Source: Candidatus Bipolaricaulota bacterium | Lineage (GTDB): Bacteria; Bipolaricaulota; Bipolaricaulia; RBG-16-55-9 | Direction: 5' to 3' | Length of the DNA stretch: 19,261 nucleotides | NCBI GenBank assembly: GCA_018609825.1 | Contig: JAHEOA010000064.1 | Location: forward strand, 1 to 19,261 | Shown here: piece after piece, positions 7,801 through 14,704 of the stretch | Numbering within the stretch: position 1 is the first letter of the stretch | Layout of the letters: each line of letters opens with the position of its first letter | Notes under the pieces: model-generated | What the model was told of the DNA's origin: nothing | Seen by the model: the letters and a program-made list of their open reading frames with translations, nothing else | Database searches by the model: none | Translations under genes and position numbers: made by a program

Positions 7801-8016
7801 AATCGTCTGCTGGTGTCGCGTGTCCAACTCGGCCGTGGAAATCTCTTGTCCGTTGATGATGATGGCCGGTTGTTCCTGCTGTTGCTGCTGCTGCGAGCTG
7901 CTTCCGAAAAGACCCTGTGGGCCGCCAGGCGTGAAGAACAGCACACCCCCGGCTGCAAAGCCGATGATCACGACCCAAAGCGTCACCGTCACCCAGAGTT
8001 TCTGCCCCCGGTTCAT
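4807..8016 (-). CDS. Membrane-anchored SurA/PpiD-like double-parvulin peptidyl-prolyl isomerase fused to TPR repeats
   Basis: A 1069-residue extracytoplasmic folding factor. Residues 9-28 form one membrane segment, followed by a Gln-rich linker. Residues about 50-235 are a helical SurA/PpiD-type chaperone N-domain. Parvulin domain 1 lies at about 254-356, with the family pattern ARHILIEL, FAEMARQYSDG, GGDLGWFGKG and FGIHLIKLEGKR. A second, more divergent parvulin domain lies at about 398-500 (REYSDGSNAGDGGNLGW). From about 545 to 1030 there are tetratricopeptide repeats (for example AQLALNRPEQAKNHLKSAL), and the end is a Ser/Gln/Gly tail. PpiD and SurA are 400-630 residues and lack TPRs, so the fusion is unusual. 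The start has GAGGAAGGG upstream. It probably assists outer-membrane or secreted proteins; partners are unknown. It appears monocistronic. Confidence 0.88.
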   Translation of the reverse strand: MNRGQKLWVTVTLWVVIIGFAAGGVLFFTPGGPQGLFGSSSQQQQQQEQPAIIINGQEISTAELDTRHQQTIQRYQQLYSQFGGNFQQRLQGASGGHYRLQLRNEAAEQLIQSELISQEADERGLSVPQTDVDERFRQQYQQFLQQNNVTEERLKTALENPQVRQRFAQAFNLSTGSVSEFKNYLRGQARQQLKQERLQDQVVGEINPTTEDLLSYVENNKQQFLSQVVHPVAPTEEDLRAYFEQNQDQYGSDEIHARHILIELPEDASNAQAQSAEQQIAEIQQKLDEGADFAEMARQYSDGPSGAQGGDLGWFGKGQMVAPFEEAAFALEEGEISDPVRTQFGIHLIKLEGKRTTGFDESRDQIRQDYVSSVQDERFQSWLSSARESEEFPSQTEARVRQIQVSLPSEPSEEQIQSAERQIQTVYEQLQGDEANFAALAREYSDGSNAGDGGNLGWISYDASQPTRLKAKAFEMEPGQTSEPFRSDAGFHVIQVEERRTTDNLKQQVTDAYTQQERQDRFNQWVEEQEDAADLVIEEQLLKAYRLENEADQVEDNAQKLELLDQAIAAYDEASSSGASDPNIGYYQSLLYQNKVEILQSRLESLGEDAAEDERQSLQERLTEAKQNAVDAFLASVGNYGQSDDSEFQSVVDLAPENAELRYYYARFLNNTVGNADRALTQINRALEIDPDYADAHTLAAEIHTNQGNHAKAVESLSSAAELVETGSSTWRDVRINLAKTYLDQAESTGNEEPLTRARDVLSDLRDQLSSTDRRLGEVQKLLGDLHMDQKAYADAIEAYDAALEAGVNNPMDVEIQLGEAQLQSGQVEDAVATLESVVNRSAGQYSAPAHINLGDAYRAQGNTEDALSEYRRALELRAGQSTQIEVAQKILEIDPGDQDTRFQLATLYRNAGQPSNAMEQYRTILEDAPDNWRAHRGMGEAQLALNRPEQAKNHLKSALLQDPSASDKLPIYQSLLEADRAINGEGSLGEDGKDALVQLAGLYLEQGRTDQARQRLQTLQENYPDYRPDRVSELQSQLESQSSSQGGSSSAPQGQGQGQGSGTSGEGQ

Positions 8017-8235
8017 ATGGTCAATCCCTTCCTCTTGGTTTTCGTCTCACGTGCGATCTCCGGAACAATGACGATGATAATGCCGTGCGAATGGCTTGAG
8101 ATACACGCGGACGGGTTGCTGACAATGTCGGCATCAATCCGAGATTCGCTGCTGTGATGACGCGGCGCGATCGGCCTCAAGGCCGCGCCCGCATTTCATC
8201 GCTGATAATCGCGTCTTTGCTGGACTGATGCGAGT
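8017..8235. other. Intergenic region between spoVS and the isomerase gene
   Basis: This stretch carries the isomerase gene's ribosome-binding region (GAGGAAGGG, starting about 17 bases before the ATG at 8016) and a GC-rich bulged hairpin near the spoVS end. A candidate TTGTCA followed 16 bases later by TATCTC is present on the minus strand, but its -10 box is poor. I see no convincing promoter, although the isolated gene should have one. Confidence 0.35.
8164..8189 (-). terminator. Weak GC-rich hairpin downstream of spoVS
   Basis: On the minus strand, GGCGCG-GCC pairs with GGC and CGCGCC around a TTGA loop, with a four-base bulge. It lies about 45 bases after the spoVS stop. No U-run follows, so it may stall or protect RNA rather than terminate transcription by itself. 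Confidence 0.3.
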
Positions 8236-8886
8236 TTAGAAGACGTCGCGGTCGGTGTCAAACGCCGACCGGCGGGCGCGTCCCAAAAACGACGAGCGCC
8301 TCCCGGTCTCCCGCCTATCGGACGCTGAACGATCCGCGTCGTCGCCAGTGTCCTCGGAGGTCTCCGACGATTCTCGCTCGTCGGGCGCGTCCGCGTCCTC
8401 GGTCAGCTCCGAGGCCGGTCGGCCCGTGATCGCCTCGGAGAGCGACGTCGGCCGGGACACCTCCGCTTCTTGGGCCTCGTCCGGTTCCTGCTGCATCTCC
8501 GTCTCCTCGGTCGACCCGGTCTCGGCCTCGTCTTCGGAGCCGCCCAGCGTCTCACGTTGCGTGCTTTCCGAGCTTTCCCGTTCCTCTTCACTCGGGCGTC
8601 CATCTTGGTGGGGCGGATGGAGCCGATGGCGCGGGGTGATCGAGAACCGCAGCGCCGTGCGCTGTTCGCCGTCGATCTCGACGTCGACAAAGCTCGGCAT
8701 GGAGACCAGGTCCACCCCGCTCGAGGCGAGGTAGCTGCGCGCGATGGCGATGGCCTTCACGGCTTGATTGATCGCCTTGGGGCCGATCCCTTGGAGTTCT
8801 GCCTCTCCCGACTCTCGGATCGTGTTGGCGAGAGCGCCAGCCGTGGCGGAGGCATCGGACTGAGCAGAGACTTTGAGGATTTCCAT
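8236..8886 (-). CDS. spoVS: SpoVS family protein with a long acidic C-terminal tail
   Basis: Residues 1 to about 88 match stage V sporulation protein S, a small nucleic-acid-binding-type (Alba-like) fold. Recognisable stretches are EILKVSAQSDASATAGALAN, the GPKAINQAVKAIAIAR helix and the strand pair ending ALRFSITPR. Classical SpoVS is about 86 residues and stops there. Here a further 128 residues follow, very rich in Glu, Asp, Ser and Thr and apparently disordered, ending in a basic-hydrophobic peptide RRSSFLGRARRSAF. The gene lies directly after rny, as in Bacillus except that ymdB is absent, and has its own promoter. In Bacillus SpoVS affects sporulation and septation. No other sporulation gene is in this window, so the role here is open. 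The tail keeps high-GC codon use, so a frameshift artefact is unlikely. Confidence 0.9.
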   Translation of the reverse strand: MEILKVSAQSDASATAGALANTIRESGEAELQGIGPKAINQAVKAIAIARSYLASSGVDLVSMPSFVDVEIDGEQRTALRFSITPRHRLHPPHQDGRPSEEERESSESTQRETLGGSEDEAETGSTEETEMQQEPDEAQEAEVSRPTSLSEAITGRPASELTEDADAPDERESSETSEDTGDDADRSASDRRETGRRSSFLGRARRSAFDTDRDVF

Positions 8887-8922
8887 GGCTCCCTCTCCCC
8901 CTCCTAACGAGCACTGGCATTG

Positions 8923-8951
8923 AGTATAATCGAGTTATCTTCCCCAGACAA
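8923..8951 (-). promoter_or_regulatory. Sigma70-like promoter of spoVS
   Basis: On the minus strand, TTGTCT (8951-8946), a 17-base spacer and TATACT (8928-8923) lie in the 85-base gap after rny. The predicted start point is about 30 bases before the spoVS ATG. The short leader holds a long purine run including AGGAGG (8887-8907) that can bind the ribosome. SpoVS can thus be made independently of RNase Y. Confidence 0.6.
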
Positions 8952-8971
8952 GAGCCTTGCCTGCCAGCGCA

Positions 8972-10579
8972 TCAGCGGGCCCGTTCGGTGAACTGAACGG
9001 TCCGGATCACCTGGACTTTGATCTCGCCGGGGTAGTCGAGCTCGTCCTCGATGGTGCGGGCGATCTCGTAGGACAGCTTGGCCGTCATGTCGTCGTCGAT
9101 CTCGGTCGGCTGGACCATGACGCGCACCTCGCGGCCGGCCTGGATGGCGTAGGCCTCCTGGACGCCGCCGAAGCTGTTGCACAGGTCCTCCAGGGCCTGG
9201 AGCCGCTGGATGTAGGCCTCGAACGTCTCCTGACGCGCGCCGGGCCGGGCGGCCGAGAGCGCGTCCGCGGCCTGCAACAGCACGGCCATGGCCGACTGAG
9301 GCTCGACCTCGTTGTTGTGCGCGGCGACGGCGTGAACGACCTCCTCGCTCTCGCCGTAGCGCCACGCCAGCTCCGCGCTGATGAGCGAGTGCGGCCCCTC
9401 GACCTTGTGATCGACGGCCTTGCCGATGTCGTGCAACAGGCCCGCCCGACGGGCCGACTTGGGATCGATGCCCAGCTCGCCCGCCAGCGCCCCGGCAATG
9501 AAGCTGACCTCCATGGAGTGCTGCAGTTGGTTCTGGCCGTAGCTGGTGCGGAACTTCAGCCGGCCCACCATCTTGACGAGCTCCGGGTGGAGCCCTTCCA
9601 GCCCGATATCGAACGCGGCCTTCTCCCCCTCTTCCTTGATAAGCTGGGCCACCCGCTCCTGGGCCGTGTCGACTTGTTTCTTGATCTGGGCGGGATGGAT
9701 GCGTCCGTCCTCGACGAGCTTCTGCATGGCGACCCGCGCAATCTCCCGACGCACGGGATTGAAGCACGACAGGACCACCGTGTCCGGCGTGTCGTCGACC
9801 AAGACGTCCACGCCCGTCAGCGACTCGAACGTGCGGATGTTGCGGCCCTCGCGGCCGATGACGCGGCCCTTGAAGTCGTTGTCGGGCAGCGGAACGAGGC
9901 TGACGGTGGAGAGCTCCACTTCCTCCGCGGAGTAGCGCTGGATGGCCGTGGCGATGATCTTGCGCGCCTCCTGCTCGGCCTCCTGTTCGTGGCGCTCCTT
10001 GATCTCGCGGACGGCCTTGGCGTAGTGCCGCTCGGCGTCCTCCCGGACGCGGCGCAGCAGCTCCTCCTTGGCCTCTGCTTGGGTCAGGCCGGAGATCTCC
10101 TCCAGCCGCTTCTGTTCGCCCTCGATCAGCGACTGGCCCTCTTCGATGTAGCCGGAGACGCGATCGAGGTCCTCGTTGAGGTCCTGCTCAAGCTGTTGCA
10201 GCTCGGAGGCCTGACGCTCGATGCGCTCCTCGCGCTTCATCAGCCGTGACTCGAACTGCTCCAGCTTCTCTTCGCGGGTCTTGAGGCGCCCTTCGCGCTC
10301 TTCCAGCTGTTGGGCGCGCTCCTCGTTCTGGCGACGCTGGGTCTCGCGGGCCTCGGATTCCTCCTCGAGTTGGCGGTTGAGACGGCGTTCTGTCTCCTGC
10401 CATTGGCTCCGTTCCGCTTCGACGTCGCGTCGCAGCCGATCGAGACTCGCCTCGGCCTCCTCGGCGCGTCGTTGCTCCTCGGCCAACGCTTGCGCCAAAC
10501 GGCGAGTTCCGATGACGTATCCCAGAGCCAGGAGGAGAGCTCCCACTCCTCCCAAAGCGATAATCAATACGGGATCCAT
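8972..10579 (-). CDS. rny: Ribonuclease Y (membrane-anchored endoribonuclease)
   Basis: RNase Y starts mRNA decay in bacteria lacking RNase E, working at the cytoplasmic membrane as a dimer. The 535 residues follow the family order. An N-terminal membrane anchor covers about 3-24. A long charged coiled coil runs to about 190. A KH RNA-binding domain follows, with GRVIGREGRNIRTFE and the family-typical SLTGVDVLVDDTP. The HD domain has H-HD-D metal ligands visible in QLQHSMEV, LLHDIGKAVD and AHNNE, and a conserved C-terminal domain closes the protein. I prefer the ATG at 10579 (MDPVLII) over a GTG at 10588, because AAGGAG lies ten bases before the ATG but only one base before the GTG. Normal length. 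A promoter lies about 180 bases upstream, and spoVS follows downstream. Confidence 0.95.
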   Translation of the reverse strand: MDPVLIIALGGVGALLLALGYVIGTRRLAQALAEEQRRAEEAEASLDRLRRDVEAERSQWQETERRLNRQLEEESEARETQRRQNEERAQQLEEREGRLKTREEKLEQFESRLMKREERIERQASELQQLEQDLNEDLDRVSGYIEEGQSLIEGEQKRLEEISGLTQAEAKEELLRRVREDAERHYAKAVREIKERHEQEAEQEARKIIATAIQRYSAEEVELSTVSLVPLPDNDFKGRVIGREGRNIRTFESLTGVDVLVDDTPDTVVLSCFNPVRREIARVAMQKLVEDGRIHPAQIKKQVDTAQERVAQLIKEEGEKAAFDIGLEGLHPELVKMVGRLKFRTSYGQNQLQHSMEVSFIAGALAGELGIDPKSARRAGLLHDIGKAVDHKVEGPHSLISAELAWRYGESEEVVHAVAAHNNEVEPQSAMAVLLQAADALSAARPGARQETFEAYIQRLQALEDLCNSFGGVQEAYAIQAGREVRVMVQPTEIDDDMTAKLSYEIARTIEDELDYPGEIKVQVIRTVQFTERAR

Positions 10580-10754
10580 CGCGGGCACACTCCTTTAGTC
10601 GATTCAGACGGGCGATGGCTTGGGCATGGATTCCGGGCGAGACCGATACACAGTCCGTCGTCGCCCCGCGGTCCCCATGGGGGCCGGGGCCGAGGATCCT
10701 CGGCCCGGAATCGGGAATCAGGGTCGAATGAGTCGGTGCTTTAGCCATTGCCAA
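10580..10754 (-). promoter_or_regulatory. Long structured 5' leader of rny
   Basis: About 175 untranslated bases separate the predicted start point from the rny ATG. The leader contains a perfect 20-base palindrome (10687-10706, centre GGATCC), a second palindrome CCCCATGGGG (10673-10682), and a ten-base inverted repeat, GATTCCGGGC at 10629-10638 with GCCCGGAATC at 10703-10712. The long-range stem shares GCCC with the local palindrome, so the two folds exclude each other. This may be a site of autoregulation by RNase Y or another attenuator. No known riboswitch class is recognised. Confidence 0.45.
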
Positions 10755-10760
10755 ATTTCG

Positions 10761-10790
10761 ATTATAGCGGTGAGCCGCAACGGTGATCAA
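10761..10790 (-). promoter_or_regulatory. Sigma70-like promoter of rny
   Basis: On the minus strand, TTGATC (10790-10785), an 18-base spacer and a consensus TATAAT (10766-10761) are present. The -35 box overlaps the stop codon of the RND exporter gene, so the promoter starts exactly where the upstream operon ends. Confidence 0.65.
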
Positions 10791-13633
10791 CGTCGGATGG
10801 CGATCATGGCGGGCAGGAACGTCAAGCCGAACAGCGTCATGAATCCGATGCCCAGCACCGCCGACTGGCCGAGCACCTCGAGAATAGGGGTCTGGGCGAA
10901 GATGAGGCTGCCGAAGCCGATCATGGTCGCGAACGTGTTGGCCAGAATCGGCAATGCCGTCGAGGCGAGGGCGCCCTTGACGTCCCGGGCCCCCATGTCG
11001 CGATAGCGATGGAGCAAGTAGACGCAGTTGTCGACGCCGAGGCCGATCAACAACGGCGAGATAAGAATGTTGGCCACGTTGAAGTCGATGTCGAACAGGT
11101 GGAGCGCGCCGAGCATCCAGAGATAGCCGAGCCCCAGAGTTACCAGCGAAAGCCAGGTCCCGCCCCGGACGCGCGACCGGCGCAGGCTGACCCAGAGCAC
11201 GGCCATGATGATGAAGACGGCGGTCGCCGTGGAGTAGGCGAAATCCTGGCGCATGTAGGACTCCAACCGAGCTCGCGTCATCGGGGTGCCGAAGAAGTCG
11301 TCCGAGATCCGCTCCGCCTTCTCGATGAAGTCGTTGTAGAGGTCGCTGTTCCAGATGACGTCCTCGCTGACGTGGGCGGCCACGATGGCGTCGCCGTCCG
11401 GGGCGAAGCCGAGCTTGCGATACCGCTCCGGCGGATTCTCGATCAACCGATCGATGCGTTCGGGCGTGGGGATCTGCGCCTTGAGCGACCGGACGCGCTC
11501 CGCCAGCGAGTCGACGCTCTGTCTGAGCGCGAACAGCCGATCGCCCATGTTCGCCTCGACCAGATCCTGGAACCGATCGCGAATTCGGTCAGTTTCGTCC
11601 TTGATGCTGAGGAAACGCTCCTGCAGTTCCCGGTCGCCGGTGGCTTGCACCACGGTGTTGGCGCTCGTCTGGAGCTGGTCGCTCAGCTGCTCCAGCGCGC
11701 TCATGAGTGCCTCCGCGTTGGTAAACGGCTGGCGGAGGGTCGACAACCGATCGGAGGCCTTCTGCAGGGGCGTCACGGGGTCCAATCCTTGGAGCTCGCC
11801 GAGCAACCGCTTGAACCGCTCCCGTTCCGCTTGGTTCTCGATGCCGATGGCGCTGTAGTAGCTCAACGGCCGTCGATCGACCGCGTCCATCCGATACAAC
11901 GCGTTGCTGATCTCGCGGACGCGCTCCAATGACGGCTCCACGAAGAAGAAAAAGTAATTCTCGGGATCGGCGATCTGACCGCCCGTCTCGAAGTTATCGT
12001 TGATGTAGCGGGCGACGTCCTGACTGGGCAGGTTGCGCTGGCTGACGTCCTCGGAGATGAAGGTGAAGTCGATCCGGCTGGCCGGGTACGCGATCGCCGC
12101 TGTGCCGACCAGCACCAGCGCCACGACGACCCAGCGCCGACGCGCGATCGCCTGTGCAAACGGCTCCAGGTTCCAGGGCCGTGGGGGGCGAACGCGCCCC
12201 CGTCGCCCGACGGCCCGTTGGGCCGCGACCAGAAGCGCGGACAGCACGACCAGTGTCACCAGACAGGACAAGAGAACGCCGAAGCCGAGGATGTAGCCCA
12301 TCTCCGACAGCCCCTTGGTTTGGGAGACGACCCCCACGCCAAAGAGCACCAAGGACGTCGCGGCAGCGGCGGTGATCATGGCCTTGCCCTTGACGGTGAC
12401 CGCGTGCCGCAACGCCGGAATGACCCGTCTCGACCCCTCACGAATCTCCAGGTAGTGCGTGATGAACTGGATGCCGTAGTCGATGCCCAACCCGAGCACG
12501 ATCGCGGGCAAGAACGCCGTCAGCAGGTTCAAGCCGCCGAAGAGGTGCTTGGAGATCGCCAGCGTCAACATCAGCGCCAGCGAGACGGGAATCGTGGCGA
12601 TGATGGGATAGACAAAGCGCCGCAGCACGAGGATGAACAGGCCGAGCACGCCGAGGACGGTTATGAGCGCCGTCCGGTTCATGTCCTCGCGCAACATGGC
12701 GTCGGACTGCACGGAGAACACGTGCGGGCCCTTGATCCCCCACTCGATCCCCATGGACGCCAGATCGAGCGAGCGCAGCTCGCGCTTTACCTTGCCGACG
12801 ACGCGGCGGTTGTAGTCGAGGCTGCGCGAGGCGGGCTGGTCGGGCTGGAACTGGACCACCAACGCGGTCGCGTCCGTGGAAAGCCAATAGGGACTTCCTT
12901 GCTTTGACGTGGGTTGGATGGTGTTCTGCAGGGACGCCAACTCCGCCCGGAAGGTCTCGATGCCCTTGGAGAGCGTCTCCATCCGTTCAGGGAGCTCGTC
13001 CAACCCGGTAAGCACGGAGCCGTTGAGCTGCCTCAGGGCGTTGATCTGGTTGCTGAGGTCCTTGAGCGTGGCGCTCAGTTTCTGGGGATCGAAGACCCCC
13101 AGCCCGCTCATGAGCTGTTCGAGCGAGTTGGCCGTGTCGCGATAGATCCCAGCTAGGGACTGCTCCGAGCTCGGCAGCGCCCCGTCCGATTCGACGGCTT
13201 GGCGCAGTTGTTCGATGCGCGCCTGGAGCTCGTCGATGCTGGCCTCGTCCAGCGCCAGCGGGTCGACGTTGAGCGCCTGCGGCTCGTCGCGTTCGAAGCT
13301 CGCCTGGCTGATCTCCGGATGAGCGCCGACGGCGTTCTGCACTTTCCGGCCCGCGTCGAGCAGCGTCTCGACGCGTTCGCCGCGCGGGGCCGATCCGGGC
13401 GCGTCGAGTCTGAGTAAGACGGCGTCCTTGTTGACCTCGCTCTCCAGTAGGTTTTGATAGCGCTGGACGCGCTCCAGCAGGGGATCGTCTTGGGGCAGGA
13501 GCTGGTTGAACGTGCTGTCGACGGGCAGCGTCCGCAGGTCAAGCACCGACGCGACGGCCAGAGCGAGCGCCATGAGCAGCACAAGGCCGGCGACTCGGCG
13601 GATAGAGCGAAAGAGCGTGAACAGCGGGCGCAT
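10787..13633 (-). CDS. RND superfamily (MMPL/HpnN-like) transporter
   Basis: A 948-residue polytopic protein with the duplicated 1+5 plus 1+5 membrane layout of RND exporters. TM1 lies at about 14-31, a large extracytoplasmic loop follows, and five segments cover 320-470. TM7 lies at about 500-518, then a second loop, and the last five segments run from 798 to the end. The paired motifs GLGIDYGIQF (near 381) and GLGVDNCVYL (near 863) carry the acidic residues expected for proton relay in TM4 and TM10. Both loops contain long heptad-rich helical stretches (about 130-240 and 620-720). The type resembles MMPL/HpnN lipid exporters rather than AcrB-type pumps, and no membrane-fusion partner is adjacent. 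GAGG eight bases upstream sets the start, nine bases after nusA. The substrate is unknown; a lipid is most likely. Confidence 0.85.
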   Translation of the reverse strand: MRPLFTLFRSIRRVAGLVLLMALALAVASVLDLRTLPVDSTFNQLLPQDDPLLERVQRYQNLLESEVNKDAVLLRLDAPGSAPRGERVETLLDAGRKVQNAVGAHPEISQASFERDEPQALNVDPLALDEASIDELQARIEQLRQAVESDGALPSSEQSLAGIYRDTANSLEQLMSGLGVFDPQKLSATLKDLSNQINALRQLNGSVLTGLDELPERMETLSKGIETFRAELASLQNTIQPTSKQGSPYWLSTDATALVVQFQPDQPASRSLDYNRRVVGKVKRELRSLDLASMGIEWGIKGPHVFSVQSDAMLREDMNRTALITVLGVLGLFILVLRRFVYPIIATIPVSLALMLTLAISKHLFGGLNLLTAFLPAIVLGLGIDYGIQFITHYLEIREGSRRVIPALRHAVTVKGKAMITAAAATSLVLFGVGVVSQTKGLSEMGYILGFGVLLSCLVTLVVLSALLVAAQRAVGRRGRVRPPRPWNLEPFAQAIARRRWVVVALVLVGTAAIAYPASRIDFTFISEDVSQRNLPSQDVARYINDNFETGGQIADPENYFFFFVEPSLERVREISNALYRMDAVDRRPLSYYSAIGIENQAERERFKRLLGELQGLDPVTPLQKASDRLSTLRQPFTNAEALMSALEQLSDQLQTSANTVVQATGDRELQERFLSIKDETDRIRDRFQDLVEANMGDRLFALRQSVDSLAERVRSLKAQIPTPERIDRLIENPPERYRKLGFAPDGDAIVAAHVSEDVIWNSDLYNDFIEKAERISDDFFGTPMTRARLESYMRQDFAYSTATAVFIIMAVLWVSLRRSRVRGGTWLSLVTLGLGYLWMLGALHLFDIDFNVANILISPLLIGLGVDNCVYLLHRYRDMGARDVKGALASTALPILANTFATMIGFGSLIFAQTPILEVLGQSAVLGIGFMTLFGLTFLPAMIAIRR

Positions 13634-13642
13634 GCCCGGGCC

Positions 13643-14671
13643 TCATGCCTCGGCGTCCGTCGCCTCGGGCTCCTCGGTCACGCGAGTTTGCTGCGCCGTG
13701 TCGGCCTCGGCTTCCTCCTGGTAGGCGTTGGCGATCTCGTCGGGGCTGGTGGCGTCGATGTGCCAGCCGGTCAGTTTCGCCGTCAGCCGGACGTTCTGGC
13801 CGCCCTTGCCGATGGCCAGGCTCAGCTCGCCGTCGGGCACGACGACGGTGGCGTGCTTGTCGTCCTCGTCGAGCTCGATGCGCATCACGGTCGCCGGCTC
13901 GAGGCTGTTCTGGATGAGCTCCTGGAGGTTCTCGCTCCAGCGGATGATGTCGATCTTCTCGCCGGAGAGCTCGCGCACGATCTGGCGCACGCGGGCCCCG
14001 GACGACCCCACACAAGTCCCCACAGGCTCGATCTCGGGCACGCGGGCTCGCACGGCCGCCTTGCTGCGGACCCCCGGCTCGCGAGCCACGGCCACGACCT
14101 CGACGAGCCCCTGTTCGACCTCGGGGACTTCCAGTTCCATGAGGCGCCGCACGAAGTCCGGATGGGCTCGGGAGACGAGCACGCGCGGATCACCCTGGGT
14201 CTCCTCCACGCGATACAGATACGTCCGCAGCGTCTGCCCGGGGCGGTAGTGCTCGCCGGGGATGCGCTCGCTGTCGTGCATGAGCGCCTCGGCTTGGCCC
14301 AGGTTGAGCCAGACGTCGCGCCCTTCAAACCGATGGACGCTGCCGTTGATGAGCTCGCCGACGCGGGCGTGGAAGCGCTCGTAGACCATCTGGCGACGGC
14401 GCTTCAGAATCTCCTGACGGATCGTCTCCTCGGCGCGACGGGTCGCAATGCGGCCCAATTGCGTCACGTCGAACTCGATCGACTCGCCCTTGTCGACGAT
14501 CGTGATGTCTCCGGAGCTGCGATCGATCTCCACGTCCACCTCGTCCTCGCTGCCGAACTGCTCCCGATAGGCCATCGCCAGCCCCTTGCGGACGGCGTCA
14601 TAGAGCTCCTCGCGCTCCAGGCCCTCCTCTTTCGCCATCTCTTCCAAGGCCTCTAAAAACTCGACGTTCAT
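13643..14671 (-). CDS. nusA: Transcription termination/antitermination factor NusA
   Basis: NusA binds RNA polymerase and the nascent transcript and affects pausing, termination and antitermination. Of 342 residues, about 1-100 are the polymerase-binding N-domain (MNVEFLEALEEMAKEEGL). About 104-170 are the S1 domain, which includes RFEGRDVWLNLGQAEALM. KH1 lies at about 200-262, with CVGSSGARVRQI and LSGEKIDIIRWS. KH2 lies at about 265-310, with LSLAIGKGGQNVRLTAKLTG. A short acidic tail ends the protein. The acidic repeats of proteobacterial NusA are absent, as in Firmicutes. It lies 33 bases after rimP, the classical pairing, but ylxR and infB do not follow. It is the second gene of rimP-nusA-RND. 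Confidence 0.96.
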   Translation of the reverse strand: MNVEFLEALEEMAKEEGLEREELYDAVRKGLAMAYREQFGSEDEVDVEIDRSSGDITIVDKGESIEFDVTQLGRIATRRAEETIRQEILKRRRQMVYERFHARVGELINGSVHRFEGRDVWLNLGQAEALMHDSERIPGEHYRPGQTLRTYLYRVEETQGDPRVLVSRAHPDFVRRLMELEVPEVEQGLVEVVAVAREPGVRSKAAVRARVPEIEPVGTCVGSSGARVRQIVRELSGEKIDIIRWSENLQELIQNSLEPATVMRIELDEDDKHATVVVPDGELSLAIGKGGQNVRLTAKLTGWHIDATSPDEIANAYQEEAEADTAQQTRVTEEPEATDAEA

Positions 14672-14704
14672 CGTCGCATCACAGCTCCTCGTTCTGGGCG
14701 TTGC

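Noticed and set aside
7870..7900. Run of CTG/TTG triplets that looks like a trinucleotide repeat
   Set aside because: It simply encodes the Gln-rich linker after the membrane segment of the isomerase; it is short and mixed in codons.
6976..8157. Plus-strand 393-codon frame
   Set aside because: It is the antisense shadow of the isomerase N-domain; its Leu-rich tracts mirror the Gln and Glu codons on the other strand.
8957..10249. Plus-strand 430-codon frame
   Set aside because: It is antisense to RNase Y, whose KH and HD motifs are unambiguous.
10188..10790. Minus-strand 200-codon frame covering the rny leader
   Set aside because: It overlaps the start of rny in another frame, becomes low complexity there, and its own start lies at the predicted promoter.
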